A stretch of DNA of 64,000 nucleotides from Lampris incognitus (lineage: Eukaryota > Chordata > Actinopteri > Lampriformes > Lampridae), in assembly GCF_029633865.1 (NCBI RefSeq), contig NC_079213.1, positions 103,659,434 through 103,723,433 of the forward strand, written 5' to 3'. Of this stretch, positions 11,545 to 23,394 are shown piece after piece. Below the pieces are notes generated by a model. That model was given only the letters and a program-made list of their open reading frames with translations. It was not told the DNA's origin and did not search any database. The position numbers and the translations under genes were made by a program. Each line of letters opens with the position of its first letter. Position 1 is the stretch's first letter.

Positions 11545-12356
11545 GATCAATGATACCATTCTTAAAGATAAGGGTGGAGTAGCTGTAGCAGACCCAGACC
11601 CTGGAGGAGAGGAGGATAAAGGGAGCAGCAGTGAGTTAGCGGACCCAGAAGAATCAAGTGATGATGAAACCACTTGCCCTGTACCATCAACCAGCGCTGA
11701 AACAGTGAGCCAAGTGTCTGAATCTGGAGCTCCACCTGTTGATCCTGCTCCGTGGCCTGCTGTCAGCACAGACGGTTTTAGAAGTTAAATGGTGCGAAGA
11801 CGACCCTTCAAGGTTAGAGAAAAAAACAGGAGTGGAAGAACCTTTCACAACAATCTAATGTTTAAGACTATGTCAAATGGTGAAAAAGCAAAAGGAACCT
11901 GGGTCTTACACTCAGAATAGTGCGATGCAGTGTTTTGCCTTTGCTGCAAGCTTTTTTCCCACACACACAAAAAACAATCAAACTGAGGACAGGGGGTGTC
12001 AACAACTGGAGTAACATCCATGCCATTCTGTGCAGTCATGAGGGCAGTCCTGAACATGTCAGGGCAATGAAGAGTTGGAGAGAGCTGGAGGTCCGATTGA
12101 AAACGGCAAATGATTGACCAGAGACAGATGTCACTTTTGGAGGAGGAAAGGAGGAGGTGACATGATGTCCTCATAAGGCTCATTGCAGCCATACAGTCAC
12201 CCGCTGAAAAAAATCTTGCATTCAGTGGCTCCTCAGACAGTCTGTCTGATCCAAACAATGAAAACTTTTTGAAGGAGGTAGAAATTCTGGCCAAATTTGA
12301 TCCCATAATGCAGCAGCACTTATCTAGAATCAAGGATGGCAACACACACACACACA

Positions 12357-12535
12357 CTAGCTTGGTCTAGTCAGAAAGGCACGAACTGAGGAAGCCTCTT
12401 GGATGAGAGGCGAAACGTCTTCACGGATATATACCAAGTCCAGTTGCACTTGATTCAATTCCTTTGGATAACCATGACCTGGATGAATGAGAACATTCAC
12501 AGACACACACACACACACACACACACACTCACTCT
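12357..12535. repeat. Insertion in the hAT relic: interspersed repeat plus (CA)n
   Basis: The stretch with GAGGCGAAACGTCTTCACGG, TATATACCAAGTCCAGTTGC and CCTTTGGATAACCATGACC breaks the transposase frame and recurs at 45275-45418. It is followed by a (CA)n tract. It is probably a MITE-like or satellite-derived repeat; the superfamily is unknown. Confidence 0.6.
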
Positions 12536-13555
12536 CTATCTGGGAAATAACACACAAAATGAACTCATTCAGTTGATTAGTGGTAAACTGATGGATTTAA
12601 AATTGTTTCAGAAATTTACAAAATACTTCTTCATCATTCTTGACTGCACCCCAGCCATCAGCCACCCACAACAGATGTTCATCATCCTGCGCATTGTGGG
12701 TTTGGATCTAGAGCCAGAGATCAGGGAGTACTTCTCAAGATTTTTGGTTGTGGGGGTGACAACAGGTCATAATTTGTCTAATGTGATCCTAGACAAATTA
12801 GAAGCGTTCAAAATCGATTTCCAAGATTGCAGGGGTCAGTCATATATGATCATCAAGGGGAATGGGCAAGGTGTACAAGCACGACTTCTTGAGAAAAATT
12901 CAAGAGCTGTGTAAGTCCCCCTGTGGAGCACACATATTAAACCTGGTGTCGGCAGATGCTGCAAACGTGTCGAGGGATGCTGTTGGATTCTTTGGGCGTC
13001 TTGAGAAATTGTTTAGCTTCTTTTCAGCAGTCACTCAAAGACGGGCAGTTCTCAAGAGCCATGTCAACCTCACTGTCAAATCATGGAGTGACACAAGGTG
13101 GGAGAGCAGGCTGCAGAGTGTGCATGCAGTCAGGTACCAGGTAGCCCAAATGAGAGATGTTCTTGTGGAGGTTAGACAGAGTGTACCTGATCCTGTTGCA
13201 AAAGTAGGGGCCCAGGCCCTTGCAGAAGAGATGGGATCCTATCGTTCGCTGTGTTGTGTGAGGTGACATCCTGACCTTTGCAACCAGGTCAGTAAGCTTC
13301 TTCAGTCAGCTTCAGTGCAATTAGATGTCAGTATAAACCTCATTGATACCGCCAAAGCAACACTCACACAGTACAGGGTCTCAGGTTTTGCTGCATCACA
13401 AACAGCTGCAAAGGATCTATGTGAGGATCTGGATGTGGAGGTAGTTCTAGTGCAGAAGAGGCTTCATAACACAAAGAGGCAGTTCTCATATTGAGAATAC
13501 AGATGACCCATTCACTGATACACTGTGAAACCTGGAGGTCACATATTTTAATGTG

Positions 13556-13800
13556 GTGGATGTAGCTCAGGCTAGCAGTTAGCTTAGCCTGCCCCGCTCT
13601 CCCAGCCAATCCAGTGCCAGCTCTCCCAGCCATTAAGCGAAAAACAAAACTTAGACGTGGACAAGGACACTGCATGGACGGGACTGGGTGAGACCGCCAC
13701 AAATGTGAATTCGCGCCGCCATCTTCTGACACTGGCACTGGGTGAGACCACTGCAAACGTGAATTCGCGCAGCCATCTTCCCACACCGGAAGCGGAAACC
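13556..13800 (-). repeat. CpG-rich interspersed repeat (family C), copy 2, inside the hAT relic
   Basis: Shares GGCTAGCAGTTAGCTTAGCC, CTCTCCCAGCC and the AATTCGCGCCGCCATCTT end with the other copies. The terminal segment of about 48 bp carrying the YY1-type motif is duplicated (13715-13725 and an imperfect copy at 13769-13779). It interrupts the transposase between the core and the dimerisation domain. Confidence 0.7.
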
Positions 13801-14174
13801 TGCCATTAGTGCCATCTAAGATGACAGCTCTGCAGCTGCTGAGGTTAATCTATGACAAGCAGCTTCAGGAGCCTGTACCCCAGTTTGTGGATTGCTCTTA
13901 GAACAGCTGTGACACTTCTAGCCACTGTAGCATCTGTTGAGAGGGTTTTTCCACACTTAAGCTCATGAAGATGTACCTACGCACAATGGCCCAGAACATC
14001 TGAAACTCTCCCTGAACAGCGTCAACAGAGACCTTTCCCAGCAGCTGTCTTATGAGGCACCATTGACTACTTTGCTTCCAAAAAAGGCAGGAGGGTGCGT
14101 TTGTAGTAACACAGCAGGTAGGAGCCCCTTTGGGAGTCAGTATTTGTATTTCCTTACTTTTGAAATGTCTTTTT

Positions 14175-14360
14175 GAATGAATGAATGATTTATTTTGAAC
14201 ATGTAAATAAGCAGGATATAACATACAGATAAGCCATTGCCAATAATCTGAAGTGATCAACAAATCCACACATCAAACTCGGCGAACAAGTCTTTGTTAC
14301 ATGTTGGAAAAGGAGTAGGAGGAAGTGTACTCTTATTTTTTCCTACCCCTTCTCACCTAC
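14175..14360 (-). repeat. LINE 3'-UTR-type repeat
   Basis: On the minus strand it reads as a 3' end with CTACTCCTTTTCCAACATGT and AAAATAAATCATTCATTCATT, a pattern typical of teleost non-LTR 3' untranslated regions. No coding part is present. Confidence 0.55.
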
Positions 14361-14828
14361 TCTTAAGTTAATTCAGCTACTGTACATTTCAAACTCAATT
14401 CCCACTGTACTGTATAGTTCAAATTCAATGCAAGTTGTGCTGCACAATACAAACTCAACTACTGTGAACAATAGGAGAAAAAAAACCACATCAAAAACAC
14501 ATGAGAGAAAGAAAAAGAAAAGCACATCTTAATGTCATGTACCAAGAATAAACAGATCTCAGTGCTACGTACAACCCAAATATCCACTCGGTGTCATAGA
14601 GAGAAATGGGGGGAAAAAAACTAATAAGAAACGTTTGGAGATAAATAAAACATAGACAGTTAACACAACTCTTCATCATCCCCATATCTCTTGATAATCT
14701 AATTTTTAATTATTATTAAAAGTTATACTTGATTCTCTTGATCGTGTTCTTATGAAGAGTGGCTACATTGTGACCATACAGATTTCTTTATAGACAAAGA
14801 ATTATTTAAATTTCTTAATTTAAATTTC
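14361..14828. other. No gene recognised
   Basis: AT-rich sequence with repeated short words such as CAAACTCAA. Nothing coding was seen. Confidence 0.55.
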
Positions 14829-14972
14829 TGGGGAGCACGGTGGCAAAATGGTTAGCGCGGTCGCCTTGCAGCAAGAATGTCCTGGGATTGAACCTTGGGG
14901 TCGTCCTCTGTGTGGAGTTTGCATGTTCTCCCTGTGTCTGTGGTGGGTTTTCTCCGGGTGCGCCGGTTTCCC
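14829..14972 (+). mobile_element. Family A SINE, 5' half only
   Basis: Head and the first part of the central domain (GGTGGCAAAATGGTTAGCGC to CGCCGGTTTCC). It is cut off exactly where a reverse-oriented copy begins. Confidence 0.82.
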
Positions 14973-15338
14973 CCATCCATCCATCCATTATCCAAACCGC
15001 TTATCCTGCTGACAGGGTTGCGGGGATGCTGGAGCCTATCCCAGCAGTCATTGAGTGGCAGGCAGGAAGACACCCTGGACAGACTGCCAGGCCATCACAC
15101 AGCCCCCCCCCCACACACACACACACACATTCACACCTAGGAACAATTTAGTATGGCCGAGTCACCTGACCTGCTTATCTTTGGACTGTGGGAGGAAACC
15201 GGAGCACCTAGAGGAAACCCACGCAGACACGAGGAGAGCAAACTCCACACAGAGGATGACCCCCAAGGTCGGACTACCCCGGGGCTCGAACCCAGGACCT
15301 TCTTGCTGTGAGGCGACCGCGCTCACCAGTGCTATTGT
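14973..15338 (-). mobile_element. Family A SINE, reverse copy joined to the half-copy
   Basis: Starts with the CCATC tail and ATTATCCAAACCGCTTATCC, and ends with the head (GTGAGGCGACCGCGCTCACC). With 14829-14972 it forms an inverted pair sharing about 140 bp of complementary head sequence. Confidence 0.86.
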
Positions 15339-15461
15339 TGCCATTCAGAGCTTTCACAATACTTTCGTATCAATCTGCTCTCAGGGTGTTGGCAAGCTCC
15401 TGAGCTGCAGTAGCTCCCAGTTGTCGTTGATTAATCGCCATCGTTTAAGTTGTCATTAGTT

Positions 15462-15600
15462 TCCTCCACCATCAAAAAAAAGACATGCATGTTGGGGTTA
15501 GTACTCCTGTCTGGCAAGACGAACTGGAGTTGGTCCGCGTGCGCTGCACGGATCGTAATTTCCCTACAGGGGTCAATAGAGTATATCAAAACCTTAAAAA
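15462..15600 (+). mobile_element. Fragment of the family A variant SINE tail
   Basis: CACCATCAAAAAAAAGACATGCATGTTGGGGTTAGTACTCC and GAACTGGAGTTGGTCC match the 3' part of the variant SINE at 20419-20765. Confidence 0.6.
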
Positions 15601-16222
15601 AAATTTAACTTCTGTGAGGATAATATAAATATGACGCGTAGACCATAGAGCCTTTGCAGGTATGCGTAGATTTAGTATGTCAAAAATGCACCCACACTGA
15701 CACTCATTGTAGTGTGAAATCAGTATTGTGTGCCCACAGTCATGAGACCTGTAAATCTGTCACATAGCAACTGCATCCACAGCCTTCAAACACACAGTTG
15801 CTGTGTGCTTCCTTAGTGGAAGAGAAGGACTGCTGTGGGTGTGCTTGTGTGTGTCTGTGTGTGCATGTGTTTGCGTGAGAGAGATGTTTGCTTTTTGAAG
15901 TTCATTGTGTGTGTGTGCATCGTCGGGGAACAATGAAATCCGTATCAAATGACTTAAAGCAGGCTGTAATTCTTGTTCATGCAAAGTAAAGAGGGCCCTA
16001 AAAGAAAATGTTGCCTAGGGTCCCCTGTTTTCTAGAGTCGGGCCTGTGTGCCTGTGAACCCATGTGTGAGTATATATGGATATATCTGTAAATTTGTATG
16101 GAGGTAAATTTATATTTTAATGTACAGGCTGTGGCAACACATTTCCTCAAGGAAGACAATGAATAATCTGTTTACACTTTTTGATTTGTTAAATGCCTTA
16201 AAGGGGGGGCGGGGCAGGGCAG
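15601..16222. other. No gene recognised; short (GT)n patches
   Basis: Contains GT-rich patches at about 15838-15880 and 15906-15918. No credible frame. Confidence 0.55.
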
Positions 16223-16640
16223 GGCATCCGGGTGGTGTGGCGGTCTATTCCATTGCCTACCAACACGGGGATTGCCGGTTCAAATCCCCGTGTTACCTTT
16301 GGCTTGGTCGGCGTCCCTACACACACGTTTGACCGTGTCTGCGGGTGGGAAGCTGGGTGTGGGTGTGTCCTGGTCGCTGCACCAGCGCCTCCTCTGGTCG
16401 GTCAGGGCACCTGTTCGGGGGGGATAGCGTGATCCTCCCATAGGTTTCCCCGGTGAAACTCCTCACTGTCAAAAGAAGTGGCTGGCGACTCCACATGTAT
16501 TGGAGGAGGCATATGGTAGTCTGCAGCCCTCCCTGGATCGGCAGAGGGGGTGGAGCAATGACCAGGATGCTCGGAAGAGTGGGGTAACTGGCCAGATGCA
16601 AATGGGGGGAAAATCCAAAGAAAGAAAAAAAAATTAGAAA
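16223..16640 (+). mobile_element. tRNA-derived SINE (family B)
   Basis: Head GGGCATCCGGGTGGTGTGGC, B box GGTTCAAATCC, body (CGCTGCACCAGCGCCTCCTC) and A-rich tail near 16600-16635. Slightly shortened in the middle relative to other copies. Confidence 0.86.
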
Positions 16641-16690
16641 AATGGGTGGTGGATGTAGACATAAAACTATATGTAAACATCACCAACTTT

Positions 16691-17040
16691 ATTTATTTAT
16701 TTTCATTTTTTGGATTCCCCCTTTCCTCTGCCGATCCGGGGAGGGCTGCAGTCTACCGCGTGCCTTCTCCAATACATGTGGAGTCGCCAGCCGCTTCTTT
16801 TCACCTGATGGTAAGGAGTTTCACCAGGGGGACGTAGCGCGTGGGAGGGTCACGCTATTCCCCCCAGTTGCCCCTCCCCCCCCCCCGAACAGGTGCACCG
16901 ACCAACCAGAGGAGGCGCTAGTGCAGCGACCAGGACACATACCCACATCCGGCTTCCCACCCGCAGACATGGCCAATTGTTTCTGTAGGGATGCCCGACC
17001 AAGCGGGAGGTAACACGGGGATTCGAACTGCCGATTCCTG
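16691..17040 (-). mobile_element. tRNA-derived SINE (family B), inverted neighbour
   Basis: Reverse-oriented copy, 3' end first (CTCTGCCGATCCGGGGAGGG), ending at GTAACACGGGGATTCGAACT. A perfect 15-bp duplication, AACATCACCAACTTT, flanks it at 16676-16690 and 17041-17055. The outermost head with the A box is missing. Confidence 0.88.
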
Positions 17041-17055
17041 AACATCACCAACTTT

Positions 17056-17331
17056 CTTTTCGTGCAAGTTTGCATTTTGAAAAAGTTTGAATCTTCTTTA
17101 TGTGCAATGCTGACTGACAAATTAAGCCACTATTGTCTTATGTCAAAGCCGGCTTGACAAAGAGCCCACCCGGCTTCAGCGACCTTGAGAGCAGATTTCG
17201 TCTGCAGCAGTGTTAAATACCTTTGCTGTGATTGTTCACCGTCTGATGACGGTGGTGCACCCCGTGCCGACCCACCTGCTGGGTCCCTTTACCCCGCCGT
17301 GCCAGTGATTAGATGTCTTCATCTGCTCTAG

Positions 17332-17362
<31 letters not shown>

Positions 17363-17625
17363 TCATCCCACTGGCGCAGTATAATGTAATCAGCTGCCTT
17401 TGCCATCCTATCAAAGGTACTTCAGTTGATGAGACTTTGTTGCAGGCTTGTTGAGAACATTTCAGTGGCTGCCCTGAAAGTTTTTCTGAATGTAATTTGA
17501 CAGAATGGCAGTACTGTTATCTATAAATATCCAGCTCTCCGTTTGAAAATGAAGCTTGGTGAACGGCGACCAACAGAGGTCCTTGACAAAGTTTATCCTC
17601 TTATGTGTGTTCACGTGTGTACACA

Positions 17626-17687
<62 letters not shown>

Positions 17688-18535
17688 CTAGCTAATATAA
17701 TAAGCTACATTTGCTGTCCCATCAAATGTAATTAAACTGATGAGATTTAATTTGTGTGTGTGTGTGCACGCGTGCGTGTTTGAGTGAGTTTCCGTGATGT
17801 GCCTCTTGCGGCTATCTCCTAAATCACCTGCCAGCACAGTGCCATGGTGAGTGAAAAATGGGGTAACATCAGTGTTGTTATTGGGGTGATAGAACAGGAT
17901 CCTCCTGCTCATCAGATGTTCTTGTACAATATTGGTTTGTTCCTTGTCATGATTGCTTGCCAACCTTGAATTTCATCCAAACGTTCACATATATCTTCTC
18001 AAACAAAAAGAGGGCCTTGATATCCCTAGGTATGAAGGTACACTTTGATTCTTGGATTTTCTTTTCTATAAATACTTAAACGTTAGCATGATGTCCATTT
18101 TGTTTTTAATGTGCGCATCACACTTAGTTAAAATTCATTGTATGTGCAGATTTACTGAGTGAGCAACAAGACTTGAAATTGTGTCTTCAAACTGCAAGGA
18201 GACCATGTAGCCCATGCTGTATAACAATTCAAATGTTCATTTACCATTTAAATGAAACCCATTATTCCTGAAGTAAAAAAAAAAAGGTGCTTGTTCTTTC
18301 CTTACTCTTAGTTTGGTCTTATCTACATCATATTGTATTGGATTCTCATCTGTGAATGTGTTCTGTAGAGACCGATTGATTGATTGAGCAGACACAAGCA
18401 AATCCATTAATTTATAAGTCACCAACCGTTTCTACACCTCCAAATTTACAGGGATAAAATGTTTCTATTCATACGAATCTTGAGATTAACTCACATTTTC
18501 CCAGTGCAGAACAGTAAACTGCTTATAGCAAATTC
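17056..18535. other. No gene recognised; (GT)n tracts
   Basis: Dinucleotide tracts lie at about 17332-17361 and 17629-17685. The rest is unique-looking sequence without a credible coding region. Confidence 0.55.
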
Positions 18536-18880
18536 GTATAGTATAGTATAGTATAGTCATGGCTCAGCGTTTTCGGTTTTTATTTTTCAAAGCCATCCAG
18601 CATGCTGAATTTTGCAACAAAAGCACACTGTTACATAACCTCACACAAACAGGAACAACTTTTGGATCCGTGGAAACATAAAATCCGGTTGAAAATCAGT
18701 TTAAACAGATCTGCTCCTTTTAAAAAATCTGGGTATTTTTCAGTGAAAATCGGTAAAAACCAAACATGCTGAGCCTTGAGTATAGTATAGTATAGTATAG
18801 TATAGTAAAGTAGTATATTATAGTAAAGTGTAGTATAGAATAGTATAGTATTAGTATAATATAGCATGATATGGTAATAT
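18536..18880. repeat. (TATAG)n satellite containing a small MITE (18558-18778)
   Basis: TATAG pentamers flank a 221-bp segment whose ends are imperfect inverted repeats: CATGGCTCAGCGTTTTCGG at the left, and the complement of CAAGGCTCAGCATGTTTGG at the right. A MITE-like element therefore sits inside a pentanucleotide array. Because the array is itself repetitive, the target-site duplication cannot be measured. Confidence 0.65.
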
Positions 18881-20418
18881 ACAACATACCCTATCACAGT
18901 ATAGTGTAGTCAAGCTTGGTTTTACATACCATTTTTAGGATATGACCTGAAAAGACAATGTTAAAAACTCCATCATTAGAATATACAGAAAAGCAAGTGT
19001 AAAAAAAATAAAAAATAAACAGCTCAATAGCTACCAGGAAGAAGGCAGTAAAACAGGCTCACTTTGGGACACATGCTATTGTTAGCCTGTTTGCAGTATC
19101 ATTCAAACAACATATTCCTTTGACAGCCTACTTCAGTCAGTTGCATGGAGTCAATTTTCCTTGGGTGATACTTTTGTTTAAAAGTATGCGGGGTTCACTG
19201 TGAGTACAGCACACATGGGCTTTCTTCAGTCTCTGCAGTGCATGAAATGGAAGGACTAAGTCACTCTGCAGGGCTATAGGGCATGTTAAAAGTTATACGT
19301 AATCTAATTTTAATCATCCCCAAATCTATTCCCAGTTTGCAAACCACATATTTGTCCTGTCGGGTAGAATAGTTCCCTTCTCACACCAATTGCTACTAGC
19401 CAATTATGAGCCAAAAACTGTGATTTGCCTGTGAAGCAGGGGGACACGGCAAAGCGCTCCCCTCTGTCCCGTCAAGCTTATGTCACACAGTGAACTTGGA
19501 GCAAAACTAGTAAGGGGAAACATCTCATTAAGTCAATGACGGCATTAACTCAAGTGCTTTTCAGCGATTAAATTGTACTGAAAAAGATCCCAAAGTGTCT
19601 CTCCAGTTCAGTGACTTGAAATGCCCTCAAAGTGTACAAATTGGTGGGACTTTAAGAAAAGTGGGGTTTTTTTCATCACGTTTTTCATAGCTACAGTAAG
19701 TCGTTCCAATAGCATTTTTACAACAGCAGGTCACACCCAATAACAGATAACGACCTCCGATTGGCCTCTTGAGAGTTATTCTCAACTAAAATTAGACAAA
19801 AGGGTCTGGATGAAAATAGACGTATCTCTTTTTCTCCCTCATTCAACTATTTTTATCCTTCTTTCTCATATAAAAGTCCCAGCACAGAGCCATTATTTCC
19901 TCATGTTTTTGTCAGCGGCGTCGCGGACATAATTATTCACAGTATCATCCAAGATTCATCTTCCTATCAACGCCAGCTATTCACCATTTTTTTCCTTCAT
20001 GGTCTTTTTTTTTGTTTGGTTTATTGTTTGATTTTTTTTTTTTTGGTTTTTCTAATTCTTGCCAAGGGCCTGATCTCGGGTACAGATGTGAGGGCCATCT
20101 CATTTTGACAGAGTTCATTCAAGTTTGGTAATGTAGCTAAAATTCAACTGATACAATTGACTGCAGCAGCTCTTTTTTTTTCTTTGCTGTCTCACTTGAC
20201 AATGACTGTCACAAAAAATCTAAATGTATCACTGAAAATTCTTGGTTTGGGTCTTTAAAGGAAGGAGTCAACCTTTTTTTTAAACTTTTTTTTTAACTAA
20301 AAGCATGTTGGCATGGGTCTAGTAAAATAGAACTGAATGTCGTCATGATAAATTCAACACGCTGCTAATAGCAAATTAGTATACTATATAGAGTATAGTA
20401 TACTGGTATAGTATACTG
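18881..20418. other. No gene recognised
   Basis: Unique-looking sequence with T-runs at about 20007-20045 and 20272-20295. No frame, RNA or repeat family was recognised. Confidence 0.55.
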
Positions 20419-20765
20419 TCGGCACGGTGGTGCAGTGGTTAGCACTGGTGCCTCACAGCAAGAATGTTCTGGGTTCGAACTCCAGGCCGTCCCAGGTCCT
20501 TTCTGTGTGAAGTTTGCATATTCTCCCTGTGTCTGTGTGAGTTTACTCCCGGTCCTCTGGTTTTCTCCCACCATCAAAAAGACACGCATGTTAGGGTTAA
20601 TACTCCCTCCTATCTGTTCTCCTGAGCAAGGCAATGGAAAGAAGAACTGGAGTTGGTCCCCGGACGCTGCAGCTGCCCACTGCTCCTGTACAATAGGATG
20701 GGTTAAATGCAGAAGAAACATTTCATTGTAACCTACAATGACAAAATAAAGTAAGTTTCATAAAT
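20419..20765 (+). mobile_element. Family A variant SINE with a different 3' half
   Basis: The head and first central motif are as in family A (GGCACGGTGGTGCAGTGGTTAG; GTGTGAAGTTTGCATATTCT). After the CCCACCATC junction the 3' half differs (GGGTTAATACTCC, GAACTGGAGTTGGTCC, CTGCCCACTGCTCC) and ends GACAAAATAAAGTAAGTT. This is another known fish SINE arrangement: same head, different LINE-derived tail. Confidence 0.75.
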
Positions 20766-20876
20766 TCAACAAAAAAATAATGCATCACATAGCCACTTTG
20801 AGGGGGAAATCTGTACATCTGGGGGAAACATGTTACTGTCAACCTAATCTGTATTGCCTACATTTAGTTTCGTTTA

Positions 20877-21258
20877 AGGGCGGAACAGTGGCGCAGTGGT
20901 TAGCACAGTTGCCTCACAGCAAGAAGGTCCCGGGTTCGAGCCCTGGGGTAGTCCAACCTTGGGGGTCGTCCTGGATCGTCCTGTGTGTGGAGTTTGCATG
21001 TTCTCCCTGCTTCTGCGTTGGTTTCCTCCGGGTGCGTGGGTTTCCTCCCACAGTCCAAAGACATGTTGAATTGGCTGTACCAAATTGTCCGTAGGTGTGA
21101 CTGTGTGTGTGTTGGCCCTGTGATGGTCTGGCAGCCTGTCCAGGGTGTCTCCCTGCCTGCCGCCCAATGACTGCTGGGATAGGCTCCAGCATCCTCGTGA
21201 CCCTGAGAGCAGGATAAGCGGTTTGGATAATGAATGAATGAATGAATGAATGAATGAA
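20877..21258 (+). mobile_element. V-SINE/DANA-like SINE (family A) with a (GAAT)n tail
   Basis: Full-length copy ending GCGGTTTGGATAATGAATGAATG. The usual internal (TG)n is only about 10 bp here. The tail has changed from GGAT to GAAT units. Confidence 0.88.
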
Positions 21259-21818
21259 TAGTTTAGTTTAAATATTCAGAGTATTCTAGCACCAAAATAG
21301 AGCTCTTGTAGTGGACATTCATTGGTAAAGGATTACATTTGCAGCATGGTACGTAGCAGTCAGCTGATGCTAGCTTTCTCTGTACTGAATCAATTTAAAA
21401 CATTTTGCTACCCATTGATCAGTTTGAGTTCTAACAATAGGATAATAGGGCTTAGATAAGGGCTTAAATAATACCAGAGTTTTCCTTTAAGAGGATTTCC
21501 TGGGGGGGGGGGGCATATATTCTGAATGTTTGGTGCATTCAGACTAGTATTATATCAACTTAAACCACTTTGCTACTTACTGTAGCAGCTGCCTCCCCTG
21601 AGAGACTCTCAGGTTGTGGATGCCTTGCCTGCAGGCAAGAGGATGATGGTTGGGGGGTATGTGTGGGGGGTATGGGCAACTGGCAGGCACAGCTGGGACC
21701 CAGGTGGATGGAGACTTTGGAGAGGGGGTTTGGGTGGGTGACCCAACTAAACCGCCAACCAGTGTCCAGAGCCTCAGGCGGTAGCTGTCCCTCAGCTGAT
21801 AGAGACAGACAGCGTTGT

Positions 21819-21820
<2 letters not shown>
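21259..21820. other. No gene recognised
   Basis: Mixed sequence. A frame at 21570-21911 simply runs into the dinucleotide tract and has no domain. Confidence 0.55.

Positions 21821-21906
<86 letters not shown>
21821..21906. repeat. (TG)n microsatellite, about 86 bp
   Basis: Uninterrupted TG repeats, one of the longest dinucleotide tracts in the window and not inside a recognised SINE. Confidence 0.97.
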
Positions 21907-21910
<4 letters not shown>

Positions 21911-23394
21911 AGTGCGTGCGTGCGTGAGTGTGTGCATGCGCATGCCTGCTGGCACCCTCAGCAGCAATAGCAGATGCAGCCTATAGAGGAGGTTCCTGGA
22001 GGCAGGAGGCCCAGCATAGGAGCAGCTCCTCTGGGCCAGAGGAAAACTTCTGTATTGAACTCATTGAACTGTCTGTCAATGAAAGTGTCAAACCAAGCTA
22101 GCAGGGAGGCAACCTGACTGACAGGGCCTTGATACGGGAATATCAAATCAATGGCCGGCTATGTGTAATTCCTACCTGAGCTCTGACCTCGGCTGATGTG
22201 AAGACCACGATGTGTCCCAATTAACCACAGATCAAAATAGACAAAATAGACAAGGTGAATACACTCAAAACAGAAAAGTAGAGGATGCACGTCACCTTTA
22301 GGCTAAATAAGTAATAATGTAAGAATGTACAATGTTGATATTGCTAATGCTACATCTGTGACTGGATATTAAACCTGTGGCACTTTTATTTCTATTATTT
22401 TCTATAGACATGCAGATATACTCATTCTATACTGCTTGCTTTTATGGTTATGTAAAACTGATTGCCCCAATGAGGACATAGAAGTTCATCTTTCTATCCA
22501 TTGATCTATAGCTCTATCGATTTATCTTTCTATCAATCATTGGCATCAGTTTGTTGTGGTCACTGGGAAGTTCTCTGAGTCTGTGAGAGGCAGGACATCA
22601 TGGGATATCAATCAACACAAACCACGAGGTCGTGTTTTTCTGAAAGCAGAAATCTGAGTGTGGGTGGTGTCATTCATTGTGTTTCAGGTAGTACCATTTA
22701 GCACCCCTTCCTGAGATTGGCTGGACATACGTATTATGCTTTGGGGAAGCTGAAACATTATACACAGTATCTAAATAAAAACCTGCTTTGACTTTGACTT
22801 TGGCTTATAAGTTGTTCTTCCACAAAAAATTAGATATCCTAAAACAAAAAAGGTGGACAGTACTTTTGTGAGATGCTCTAAATATGTTTATACCTAAACA
22901 ACATGTAAATCACACTCTTGTAAAAGAACATATACCATGACACAAAATGACTCTTGTAAAAATTAAACTACCACATTGAATTTCAGTTTAAGTAAAGTAC
23001 TTTGTCTTAAGTGAGGTAAAAACACTTCTCATACTCAGTGTCCTTATATAAGGGTCTTAATAACTAACTAACTTAATAACTAACTAATGCATACCCTGTT
23101 CAAATTTGCAAAAATTAAAATAGTTCAGGTGGTGTCGTAGTAGCTTACGAGGATGTGGACCTAATGAATTCTTGAGCAATCCTAAATCAGTAGTCCTTTT
23201 AGATAGTTGATAAATCTAATCTGATTTGTTTGGACCAAATGTGACTGAGACCCAATAAACACAAAATCACTCATTAACCACTTGTCAAAAAAAAAAATTG
23301 TAATTTCAAATGAGATATTTTTTTTCTCCACCTCAACTTAAACATTAGCAATTAGGCAAAAGAAAATATTGCTTAAAAAACTTAAAAATAATAA
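21907..23394. other. No gene recognised
   Basis: AT-rich, unique-looking sequence. A short tandem TAACTAACTAA patch lies near 23060-23090. Confidence 0.55.

Larger units (their letters stand above)
11545..14115 (+). pseudogene. hAT transposase relic, ZMYM1/DUF4371-like
   Basis: Discontinuous frames follow the order of ZMYM1-like hAT proteins. First comes an acidic N-terminus (11560-11780), then a TTF/zinc-finger-like segment (HAILCSHEGSPEHVRAMKSW near 12030-12080). Next is the DUF4371/transposase core (YLGNNTQNELIQLISGKL, then ILDCTPAISHPQQM at about 12535-12680). ISFFGRLEKLF/SWSDTRWESRL-type segments follow at about 12985-13110, and the C-terminal hAT dimerisation motif (TAVTLLATVASVERVF) at about 13895-13950. 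It is broken by stop codons (for example 11786-11788 and after 12115), frameshifts near 12860-12915, and two nested insertions (12357-12535 and 13556-13800). The 12399-12914 and 12862-13266 frames are pieces of it, not separate genes. Host ZMYM genes derive from related transposons, but the decay here argues against a domesticated gene. Confidence 0.78.

Noticed and set aside
12399-13266. 171-aa and 134-aa frames as separate genes
   Set aside because: Consecutive pieces of one frameshifted hAT transposase.
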